NCBI GenBank assembly: GCA_040902885.1
Contig: JBBDWK010000075.1
Span: 1 to 64,000 of the forward strand
DNA from: JBBDWK01 sp040902885
Lineage (GTDB): Bacteria; Acidobacteriota; Terriglobia; Bryobacterales; Bryobacteraceae
Direction: 5' to 3'
DNA: 64,000 nucleotides
This document shows positions 28,641 to 35,660 of the stretch, piece by piece. Position numbers and translations under genes: made by a program. Numbering within the stretch: position 1 is the stretch's first letter; every line of letters begins with the position of its first letter. The notes below the pieces were generated by a model. It had not been told where the DNA came from. It did not search any database and worked only from the letters and a program-made list of their open reading frames with translations.

Positions 28641-28718
28641 CCCGCCGAGGCGCAGAGACGCGGAGAAAACCTGCTAAAGTTTTTTTCTCTGCGCCTCGGC
28701 GCCTCTGCGGTTAAGCTT
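28641..28718. repeat. Palindromic GAGGCGCAGAGA repeat, copy 1
   Basis: The left part CGCCGAGGCGCAGAGA (from about 28643) and the right part TCTCTGCGCCTCGGCG (28686-28701) are exact reverse complements around an AT-rich centre. Related elements lie at 50966-51038 and 61013-61082. The right edge carries the stop codon of the minus-strand TPR gene (28711-28713). Confidence 0.8.
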
Positions 28719-29883
28719 TTTTCCGCTGATAAGGCGAGTCCAGATACCGGCGTGACTCCTTGGCCGCTTCGGCTTCGGGCGCGAAGGAGATGGCCTTCTT
28801 GTATGCATCCACGGCTTCCTCGCGGCGGGAAGTGAGATCGTAGATCTGGCCCATGCGCATCCATGCGGTGGAGCCTGTATTCAGGTCGAGCTTGTCCCCC
28901 CCCGCCGTGACCTTCTTCATGTTGTCGAGCGCCGCCGGGTAGTCGCGATACCAGAACTGCACCGTGCCAAGGCGGAAGAAGATCTTCTCCCATGGAAGGT
29001 CCGCGAACCCGCTGGCCCCGCTGCGCTTCATCTCCGCCACGCGCTCAATGGCGGCAATCGCCTTGGTTTTGTCGCCGATGTCGCTGTACATCTGGGCCTG
29101 CTCAAAGCGCAGAAGATAATTGCGCGGAAAGCGGTTCACCAGGTCTTCGAGCAGCGGCAGGGCCTCTTTCGGCTTCTTCTCCCTGCGGTACAGAGCGCAG
29201 AGGAAAATTTCCGCATCCACCTTGTTCCTGTCGCCCTTGAGAGCCACTTCCCGCAAGGTCTGTATGCCTTTCTCGCGGTCGCCGTTAAAGCCGATCAGGA
29301 AACCGAGCAGCCGGACGCCCCAGGGCAGGCTGCCGACCACGTAGTCGTGTATGCCCTGCACCAGGCGCGCATCGTAATTGCCGGGCTGCACTTCGGAGAC
29401 CTTGTTGTGAAGCTTCCGCCCGTCGGTAGCGTCGCTCAGAGCGGCGCGCCAGGCTTTCTTCACCAGGAAGTTGTAGTTCGCCCTGAGTCCGAAAGCCACA
29501 CCTCGCGCATAGAGAGCCTCGGTGTCTTTCGGATTCTGCTCGATGCGCGGCCCGGTCAAGTCCATCACGGTCTGGATGGACCGGTCGAAATGTGCTTGCA
29601 CTTCGGGGCTGGGAGTCATCTTGGGACGCCGCAGGAAGGAGTTCGCTCCCGTCACGAGTTCGCTTTCCAGAGCGCCAACGCGGTACATCTCGCGGAAAAG
29701 CAGCCCTTGCGCGACCAGATTGTGCGCTTCGGGGGACCCGGGACGTTCGGCGACGCAACGCTCGAACTCAACGATCGCCGAATCGTACTCCAGGTTATAA
29801 AAGTGGTCCAGGCCGCGTGTGGCATTGCATTCGGCGGCGAGGGTGGCCGCCGACAGCAGCCCGATACAAAAAATCCAAATCAT
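28711..29883 (-). CDS. Exported TPR protein
   Basis: The 390-residue protein has a signal peptide (MIWIFCIGLLSAATLA then AEC, possibly a lipobox-like end). TPR-like helices follow: DHFYNLEYDSAIVEFERCVA, EKGIQTLREVALKGDRNKVD, EALPLLEDLVNRFPRNYLLR, and a last repeat with RREEAVDAYKKAISFAPEAE. It starts by TAATG overlap with the queG stop, so it is translationally coupled to queG. The final codons and stop lie inside a palindromic repeat. The true length could have differed before the repeat inserted. The function is unknown. Confidence 0.85.
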   Translation of the reverse strand: MIWIFCIGLLSAATLAAECNATRGLDHFYNLEYDSAIVEFERCVAERPGSPEAHNLVAQGLLFREMYRVGALESELVTGANSFLRRPKMTPSPEVQAHFDRSIQTVMDLTGPRIEQNPKDTEALYARGVAFGLRANYNFLVKKAWRAALSDATDGRKLHNKVSEVQPGNYDARLVQGIHDYVVGSLPWGVRLLGFLIGFNGDREKGIQTLREVALKGDRNKVDAEIFLCALYRREKKPKEALPLLEDLVNRFPRNYLLRFEQAQMYSDIGDKTKAIAAIERVAEMKRSGASGFADLPWEKIFFRLGTVQFWYRDYPAALDNMKKVTAGGDKLDLNTGSTAWMRMGQIYDLTSRREEAVDAYKKAISFAPEAEAAKESRRYLDSPYQRKKA

Positions 29884-30935
29884 TACTTTAATTTTAACTG
29901 CCCCAATGCCCACCGCGCGTGTTCGGCCACCACGGGATCGTGATAGAGAGCCAGTCTCCCCAGCGGCTCGCGGAAGCGCAAGTCCCCGGAGGCGCCCATG
30001 GCCACGGCGACATTTCTGAGGAAGCCGGTGTATTTCGCGCGCTGGACGGGGCTGCCGCGGAACATGGCCCGGAACTGGTCTTCGGTCAACTCCGCGAGCC
30101 TCGCGAGGGGCGGGGCAAAGTGGCGGGGCGCGAAGGCCGGCTCCGCTGCGTGGGCCGCGCGGCGGTTCCAGGGACAGACGTCCTGGCAGATGTCGCAGCC
30201 GAATACGTGCCGGCCCAACCCCTCGCGGCGCTCCTCCGGAATGGCGCCGCGCAGCTCGATCGTGAGATAGGAGATGCAGAGGCGGGAGTCGAGCGCCCAG
30301 GAAGGGCCGCCGGGCGTCTTCACGGGTACGATGGCCGCGGTCGGGCACGCGTCGATGCAGCGCGTGCAGGTTCCGCAGCGGTCGGGCGGGGGTGAATCGG
30401 GTTGGAGCGGCAAAGACAACAGCAACTCCCCCAGGAAGAACCACGAACCCCGGCCCTGATTGATCAAGCAGGTATTTTTGCCGAACCAACCCAAGCCGGC
30501 GTGACGGGCGTAGGCCCGCTCCAGCAAAGGCGCGGTATCCACGCAAATCTTCCAGTCGAACGGCTTGTCCACCGAATCGCGAATCCGCGCCGCCAGACGT
30601 TCCAAACCCAGGCGCAGAACGTCGTGGTAGTCCTCGCCCCAGGCGTAGCGGGAGATCCAGGCTCGGTCGTCGTCGCTGAACTCGGTCGAGTACGGCTCGG
30701 GACTGCTGTACAGCTTACCCACACAGACGATGGAGCGGGCGGAGGGCAGCAGAGTTCGCGGGTCGGCCCGAAGATCGGCCCGGCGGCCGGTGAGGTAGCC
30801 CATCTCACCGGCGAAGCCGCTTGTCACCCATTCCCGGTAATACCCGGCTTCGGGAACCGGCGCGGCCTCCGCGACGCCGCAGAGTTCGAAGCCGCACTTC
30901 ACAGCCAGATGCTTGATCGTCTCGGTCCGAACCAT
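29883..30935 (-). CDS. queG: Epoxyqueuosine reductase
   Basis: The 350-residue enzyme makes the final reduction of epoxyqueuosine to queuosine at tRNA position 34, using cobalamin and two [4Fe-4S] clusters. It shows RYAWGEDYHDVLRLGLERL and HAGLGWFGKNTCLINQGRGS. The two ferredoxin-like clusters are CGTCTRCIDACPTAAI and GCDICQDVCPWNR, and a short helical C-terminal extension follows. I chose the ATG at 30935 (VRTETIKHLAVKCGF) because family homology starts there; a start at 30977 would add 14 residues. It shares one base with the TPR gene (TAATG). Confidence 0.94.
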   Translation of the reverse strand: MVRTETIKHLAVKCGFELCGVAEAAPVPEAGYYREWVTSGFAGEMGYLTGRRADLRADPRTLLPSARSIVCVGKLYSSPEPYSTEFSDDDRAWISRYAWGEDYHDVLRLGLERLAARIRDSVDKPFDWKICVDTAPLLERAYARHAGLGWFGKNTCLINQGRGSWFFLGELLLSLPLQPDSPPPDRCGTCTRCIDACPTAAIVPVKTPGGPSWALDSRLCISYLTIELRGAIPEERREGLGRHVFGCDICQDVCPWNRRAAHAAEPAFAPRHFAPPLARLAELTEDQFRAMFRGSPVQRAKYTGFLRNVAVAMGASGDLRFREPLGRLALYHDPVVAEHARWALGQLKLK

Positions 30936-31122
30936 GAACTTCCCGTTCTTATGGTACCGTCCGCCTGCTCCGTTCAACCATGAATTTCACCATACAGTCA
31001 TGAAAACGCGCAGTTTAATTTCTACGTGTGGCTTCATGCGGAGGGGTTGTCTATACTGCAAACCGATACCCTGTCCGCAGCGTAAGCTGTGGCGGTGATG
31101 CCATTTCCAGGAGCCAAATGAG

Positions 31123-33228
31123 ATGCCCAAGCCGATCAAATACGCCGAAAAAGCTTTGACCTATGCCGCTGGTGCGGCCTGGGCTGTGTTCGAGAAGGCA
31201 AATAGCATCAACCGCAACGCGTCGTTTACGCCTAAGTGGTCCGACAAACCACTTCTGAAATCCTGGGAGAAGGTCAAGCCGACCCTTGGCTGGCCCCGAA
31301 CCACGGATTCTCTGTGTCCCCGATGCATCCCCGAGATCCGCCAGGAGATCGTGGACGGCAAAGCGGACCACAAGATTCTCCTGACGGAGAAAGTCGGGGA
31401 GATCAAGGCGCAGGTCATCGAGCGCGACGGCAAGATCCTGATGGTGAAGGACTGCCCGAAGCACGGCCACTTTGAGGATGTGATGGCCATCGATGTGGAT
31501 TTCTTCCGCCATCTGGAGCAGGTCTTCCCGGGGCGCGACATCCGCGCGCACAACGACGAAAAGCTGCACAATCACGGTTCCAGCACCATTACCCACGGAC
31601 GCGGCTCGGTTCTGACCGTGGATCTGACCAACCGCTGCAACATGATGTGCGATCCGTGCTTCATGGATGCCAATCAAGTCGGCTTTGTGCATGAGCTGAC
31701 ATGGGAAGACATCACCACGCTTCTGGACAATGCCATCTCCATCAAGCCGAAACGGCAGATGTCGGTTCAGTTTTCGGGCGGCGAGCCAACCCTGTCGCCG
31801 TACTTCCTGGACGCGGTCCGGTACTCGCGCAAGGTGGGCTACAACAGCGTACAGGCGGCGACCAACGGCATCGAGTTCGCCAAGAGTCCCGAGTATTGCA
31901 AGCAGGCGGCCGAAGCGGGTCTGCGCTACGCGTATCTTCAGTTCGACGGCATCGGCAACGCGGCCAACTCGCACCGCAAGGTGGGCAATCTGTTCGACGT
32001 GAAGCTGCGCGCCATTGAGAACCTGCACGCCGCCGGCGTGGATATCGTCCCGGTAACCACCATCGTGAACGGCATCAACAACGAGCAGGTGGGCCGCATC
32101 ATCCAGTTCGCGCTCGATAACCCCAAGAAAATTTCTTTCTGCTCTTTCCAGCCGGTGTCCTTCACAGGCCGGGACGAAGCCGTAACCGATGAGCGCCGCC
32201 ACGCGCAGCGCTACACGCTTTCCCATCTGGCGCACGACGTAAAGAACCAGACCGGACTCGGAGAGCCGGTGCGCGATTGGTTCCCGATTTCCTTCATGAG
32301 CACGTTCTCCGACTGGGGCGACCTGGTTCACGGGCCGAATGCCGACTGGGGCGTAGTGAGCTGCGGCTGCCATCCCAATTGCGGCGTGGGCATGGCCATC
32401 ATGGTGGATAAGGAAACCAAGGAGTCGGTTCCCGTAACGGCCTTTTTGAAGGCCGATCAGCTCGCCAAGGACATCGCCAAAGTGAACGACGCCGCGCGGG
32501 GCAAGTTCCTCTCGCTGGCCGGCATGGCGCTGGCATTGATGAAGAATTACGATCCGATGAAGGCGCCTACCCACTTCAAGCTCACCGACCTTCTCAAGAA
32601 GTTCGACAAGACCTTCGGAGCGACGGGCCGCAGCTACGGCAAGGTCGGGCCCGACCGGACCATGGACGATATCGAGAAGCGGCGGCGCGACCGTTGGAAC
32701 TTCCTGTTCATCGCCGGGATGTGGTTCCAGGATCTGTTCAACTACGACTTCCGCCGCACCGAGCAGTGCATCATCCCCTACGCCACCCAGGAAGGCGAGA
32801 TTTCCTTCTGCGCCTACAACACGGGCGTGGGCTGGAGGAACATCATCGAGAAGATGCACATGACGGCGACGCTCACCAAGTGGTATGACGAGCACGGCCG
32901 CCACGAAATCTTCGCGGGCAACAAGGCAGTGCCTCTCGCCAGCAAGGAGCATTCCTTGCGGCTGAACGCCGATCACGTGGCTGCGGGCCTGCAGCACGAC
33001 CTGGACAAGCTGGGCATCGCCAAGAACAGCTTCGAGGAGAAGGCCCGGGCGCGCGACGCCAAGCTGAAGGAAGCCGAGAACCAGCGCATGGCCAAGCTCT
33101 ACCGGCAGCACGTCCTGAAAGAGAAGCCGGAAGACCCGGGGTTCGTCTCTCTCGCCACCATCGCGCCTCCTCCGAGCGCTCAGCCCAAGCAGGAGCAGCG
33201 CGAAGAAGTGGGATCGTTCGGCGACTAA
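31123..33228 (+). CDS. Large radical SAM enzyme of the COG1964/Tes type
   Basis: The 701-residue protein begins with a Cys-rich domain (SLCPRCIPEIRQEI at about residues 63-76, and DGKILMVKDCPKHGHFED near 104-121). The radical SAM motif is NRCNMMCDPCFMDA with Cys 172, 176 and 179. FSGGEPTLSPYF follows, and more conserved Cys lie in VVSCGCHPNCGVG (about 410-422) and a C-terminal half with EQCIIPYA. This 'SLCP.C ... CP.HG' front end with CxxxCxxCF is the arrangement I associate with tetraether synthase (Tes) and relatives, which couple lipid tails. Acidobacteria make membrane-spanning lipids, so a lipid role is attractive but unproven. AGGAG lies 10 bases before the ATG. It stands alone, and a hairpin at 33249-33265 follows it. 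Confidence 0.8.
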   Translation: MPKPIKYAEKALTYAAGAAWAVFEKANSINRNASFTPKWSDKPLLKSWEKVKPTLGWPRTTDSLCPRCIPEIRQEIVDGKADHKILLTEKVGEIKAQVIERDGKILMVKDCPKHGHFEDVMAIDVDFFRHLEQVFPGRDIRAHNDEKLHNHGSSTITHGRGSVLTVDLTNRCNMMCDPCFMDANQVGFVHELTWEDITTLLDNAISIKPKRQMSVQFSGGEPTLSPYFLDAVRYSRKVGYNSVQAATNGIEFAKSPEYCKQAAEAGLRYAYLQFDGIGNAANSHRKVGNLFDVKLRAIENLHAAGVDIVPVTTIVNGINNEQVGRIIQFALDNPKKISFCSFQPVSFTGRDEAVTDERRHAQRYTLSHLAHDVKNQTGLGEPVRDWFPISFMSTFSDWGDLVHGPNADWGVVSCGCHPNCGVGMAIMVDKETKESVPVTAFLKADQLAKDIAKVNDAARGKFLSLAGMALALMKNYDPMKAPTHFKLTDLLKKFDKTFGATGRSYGKVGPDRTMDDIEKRRRDRWNFLFIAGMWFQDLFNYDFRRTEQCIIPYATQEGEISFCAYNTGVGWRNIIEKMHMTATLTKWYDEHGRHEIFAGNKAVPLASKEHSLRLNADHVAAGLQHDLDKLGIAKNSFEEKARARDAKLKEAENQRMAKLYRQHVLKEKPEDPGFVSLATIAPPPSAQPKQEQREEVGSFGD

Positions 33229-33248
33229 GGTTTAGTTTGATCACGCCG

Positions 33249-33285
33249 GGCAGGCGAACTGCCCATAGGCGCTAACTCAAGCCCG
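33249..33285. repeat. Left boundary of accessory island: hairpin plus inverted-repeat end
   Basis: GGGCAG-GCGAA-CTGCCC (33249-33265) is a perfect hairpin 20 bases after the radical SAM stop and may end its transcript. It runs into CCCATAGGCGCTAACTCAAG (33263-33282), which matches 18 of 20 bases with the minus strand at 35581-35600. The two copies face inward and look like transposable-element ends. The rest of 33229-33483 shows no gene. Confidence 0.6.
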
Positions 33286-33483
33286 GATTCCCGACATATT
33301 GGTAAGATGAACTGCTCGCGCTACCCGGCCACGCGTCAGGACCTCCTCTAAGAAGACTTCGCGGGCGTTTCGTCGTGGGAAGGGGATTTCGCGACAGCCA
33401 TGGGAGCCGTCTCCGTCTCAGGAAGAAAGTGCTTACCTTCGGCCATTGACTCCCCCATTCTCCCTGCCGGGATATTTACCGCC

Positions 33484-34097
33484 TTACTTCTTTCCCAAAC
33501 GCAGTCCCACTTCGGCCAAGCGGCGGCCTAAGGCGCGGCAAATGGCCGCTTCTTGCCCGTCGATCTCTCGCCGGCTGTCATCTCCCGCCACGTGGCCTGT
33601 GGCCCGTAGGGAGAGCCTCCACCCTGAGTGGTGAAAAGCTCTTGGACGGAGTAGGGCACACCGACGAGGATCATGCCGAGGTGTAACAAGGGAGCCATGA
33701 GCGTCAGGATCGTTGTCTCCTGTCCTCCGTGAAGGCTGGCTGTTGACACGAAGACGCCAGCCGGCTTGCCCTCGAGCTCGCCCTTCAACCACAACGAGGT
33801 GAGCTGATCAATCTGGTTTTTGAGCTGGGACGACACGTTCCCAAATCGGGTGGGTGTCCCGAAGGCAATGGCCCCGGCCTCGCGGAAGTCTTCCACGGTG
33901 ACCAGGGGTATGTCTTTCTGCAGGTCGCGCCCTCCTTTCATGTCGGCGCGGGCCTCGATCACCGCGAGCGGGATCAATTCCGGCACTGTCCGAATGACAG
34001 GCTCGGCACCGGCAACCTGCCTCACCCCCTCGGCCACCAAGTTGGCCATCTTGTAGACATTGCCATAGGTGCTGTAGTAACAGATCAAGACCTTCAT
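33484..34097 (-). pseudogene. wrbA: WrbA-like NAD(P)H:quinone oxidoreductase, frameshifted near the C-terminus
   Basis: The first about 165 residues are a typical WrbA flavodoxin-fold protein: KVLICYYSTYGNVYKMANLV (FMN phosphate loop), AIAFGTPTRFGNVSSQLKNQ, and FVSTASLHGGQETTILTL. After GGGSPYG the frame departs into ATWREMTAGERSTG, while the next frame carries the expected tail HVAGDDSRREIDGQEAAICR and RLAEVGLRLGKK up to a stop at 33484. One missing base near 33602-33608 explains it. Unless ribosomal slippage occurs, the native C-terminus is lost. The intact enzyme would reduce quinones by two electrons with FMN. Confidence 0.83.
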
Positions 34098-34141
34098 TGG
34101 AGAGAGTCCTCCCTGAATTCTGCGGCCGAACGACCTGGCGA

Positions 34142-34591
34142 TCAGCCGCAAGCGGCGCGGGCCGTCCCCTTCGTTGCCAAGGCGGCCCGATCGATCGGCC
34201 CATTGCGTGCAAGAAAGCGTCGACGTCCTCGCGGCCGAGCGCCGTCGCCGCGTCGCGAAACACGCGCTCGCGGTCGTACCAATGCACGAACCAGCCGCGC
34301 GCCGCGGCCAGCGCCTCGAGGCTCTCGCGCGCGGCGGACGCGCGCACGCGCTCGACGAGCGCCACGGCGTCGGCAAGCGAAAGCGCCCGCGCTCCCGGGA
34401 TGTTTTGGGTAACGGCCCACCGCCCACGATCCTTCGTGGTGATGCGGGTGCGTCGGCAGACCGCGATCAATGAGCTCGATGCGCCGGCGATCGAGGAGTT
34501 CGCCGCCGGGCGCGACAGTGACGAGCACCGCCGAGCTACCGTGCTCGGCGACGCCGACGGTCGCGGCTCGCTGCGTTCGTCCTCTCGCCAC
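34142..34591 (-). pseudogene. Decayed gene of an uncharacterised family in the cassette island
   Basis: A GTG at 34591 follows AAGGAG by 6 bases, and the frame reads RAATVGVAEHGSSAVLVTVA and ELLDRRRIELIDRGLPTHPH. At about 34390-34440 the coding signal moves to another frame (ALSLADAVALVERVRASAAR, then GWFVHWYDRERVFRDAAT and DVDAFLHAMGRSIGPPW). Near 34168 it may move back to end at 34142. I recall similar short bacterial proteins with a C-terminal helix pattern like this, but no function. Two indels mean it is probably dead, or the assembly here is poor. It would be the next cassette after the attC site in the same direction. Confidence 0.5.
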
Positions 34592-34648
34592 GTCTTTCTC
34601 CTTCGGGGGCGCGCCCCTGCAGCTGACACCGTCGCTCACTCTCGTCCG

Positions 34649-34746
34649 GCTAACGCATCGGCGCTCAGCCGCGAGCCGCGCTGGATTGCGTTCGCTACTT
34701 GGATTTGCGCTTAGCACGGCTCGCCGGCTGCAGCGCCTTGTTAGGC
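34649..34746 (-). repeat. Integron-type attC recombination site
   Basis: On the minus strand the site opens with GCCTAACAAGGCGCTGCAGC (R'' box GCCTAAC) and closes with GCGTTAGCC (R' box, one base off the GTTRRRY consensus). Between them GCAGCCGGCGAGCCGTGC pairs with GCGCGGCTCGCGGCTGA, with one extra base on one side, as attC hairpins require. Its length of about 98 bp is in the normal range. It contains the last codons of the BrnA-like gene, giving the PNKALQPASRA tail that cassette proteins often show. No integron integrase is in the window. Confidence 0.72.
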
Positions 34747-34988
34747 AACCCGCCCGTGTTCCGCACGGCCCGTGTCGTGTACAGCACACCCTTCAGCGCC
34801 TCGTTCACGGCTTGCTCAGTCGGGAATGCCTCGGCCACTTCAGGCTGGATCACGACGATATTGCTGCCCTCACGTACTCGGCTGGCATACTTGCCGCGAA
34901 CGCCACCCTTCATGGAGGCAAAGTCGTACTCGGCACGCATGTCGTCAGCGAGGCTTGGAACCGTCTTCTTCATAGAACGCCCGCTCAT
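34695..34988 (-). CDS. brnA: BrnA-like antitoxin
   Basis: The 97-residue protein has EYDFASMKGGVRGKYASRVR and IVVIQPEVAEAFPTEQAVNE, a ribbon-helix-helix-like C-terminal region common in antitoxins encoded next to BrnT toxins. The 44-base overlap with the upstream brnT-like gene supports a toxin-first operon, as in Brucella brnTA. The final residues (PNKALQPASRAKRKSK) come from the attC site. An internal Met at 34973 is an alternative start. It should bind and neutralise the toxin and repress its own promoter. Confidence 0.72.
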   Translation of the reverse strand: MSGRSMKKTVPSLADDMRAEYDFASMKGGVRGKYASRVREGSNIVVIQPEVAEAFPTEQAVNEALKGVLYTTRAVRNTGGLPNKALQPASRAKRKSK

Positions 34989-35235
34989 GTCGCGTTGCCC
35001 GTCTGGCGCTGATGATCCGAATGATGTTCACAGCTACTTCAGTGTACGACACCACAAGAACCCGACCGCGAGCTGACATGCCAATGATCAGAAACCGGCG
35101 CTCGCTCACTGAATGATCCCTGTCCGGAAACGCGACCGAACCGGTGTCGTCGAATACCGTAGCGGCTTCCCGGAAGTCGACACCGTGTTTCTTGAGATTG
35201 GCCTCCGCCTTCTCGGGATCCCAAGTGAACGTCAC
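34945..35235 (-). CDS. brnT: BrnT-family ribonuclease toxin
   Basis: The 96-residue protein opens with FTWDPEKAEANLKKHGVDFR and continues FPDRDHSVSERRFLIIGMSA and a C-terminal IRIISARRATRHERAFYEED, the complete BrnT RelE-like pattern: Glu/Lys/His near the start, the Arg-Ile-Ile-Ser-Ala-Arg strand and a final helix. BrnT cleaves RNA and arrests growth when free of its antitoxin. The gene sits in a gene-cassette setting between an attC-like end at about 35276 and the attC at 34649-34746. It appears intact, unlike its neighbours in the island. Confidence 0.9.
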   Translation of the reverse strand: MTFTWDPEKAEANLKKHGVDFREAATVFDDTGSVAFPDRDHSVSERRFLIIGMSARGRVLVVSYTEVAVNIIRIISARRATRHERAFYEEDGSKPR

Positions 35236-35577
35236 GAGCCCAGTGTAAACGCTGTTGAGCTGTGGCAGTCAGGCTGCATAACGCTCGCGGTTAACCCGCG
35301 CCGCGTGCCGCCACAGTCTGGAAGGGATGCGCGGACGAAATAGCCTGCCTTGAATCCCCCCGACTCGTGTAACCGTAACCCGATCGATCTGATTCGCTCG
35401 TACTGAGGGGCTGTTCCAGCACGTGTTCGGCTGCTGGCGAAATACCGCGTCTCGCAACGGCGCGATGGGAAGCGCCCGATCAGGGTTGCGGACGAACGGT
35501 CGGCGACCCGGAAGTCGGTGGTGGTCCCAAACTGCGATGCAGGACCGTAGGGATAGGCACGGCGAGGAAGCTGGTCA
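35236..35577. other. Non-coding part of accessory island with partial attC-like end
   Basis: No convincing gene is present. On the minus strand, GGGTTAACCGCGAGCGTTATGC (35276-35297, shown as GGTTAACC then GCGTTATGC) resembles the right half of an attC site and would mark the upstream junction of the brnTA cassette. A matching left half is not evident. A frame across 35232-35618 has no stop but unlikely composition. The rest looks like decayed sequence. Confidence 0.4.
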
Positions 35578-35656
35578 GGCCTTAAGTTAGCGCTTATGGG
35601 TAGAACCGCCTGCCCCACTGGCAGCCATTGGAGTTACCGAAATGGCGCAGGCGGTT
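35578..35656. repeat. Right boundary of accessory island: inverted-repeat end plus hairpin
   Basis: Minus-strand CCCATAAGCGCTAACTTAAG (35581-35600) is the inverted partner of 33263-33282. Just outside it, AACCGCCTGC (35604-35613) and GCAGGCGGTT (35647-35656) can pair across a 33-base loop, 4 bases from the stop of the DUF5060 gene, and could help end that minus-strand transcript. Confidence 0.55.
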
Positions 35657-35660
35657 TCGC

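Noticed and set aside
31051..33111. A 686-codon open frame antisense to the radical SAM gene
   Set aside because: It has His/Val/Leu-rich shadow composition, no domain and no ribosome site; GC-rich genes often leave such antisense frames.
35236..35577. A group II intron or transposase remnant in the island
   Set aside because: No domain V-like hairpin, reverse-transcriptase or transposase motif could be recognised.
35232..35618. A 128-codon minus-strand frame upstream of brnT
   Set aside because: It crosses the inverted-repeat end and the attC-like half-site, and its composition is not protein-like.
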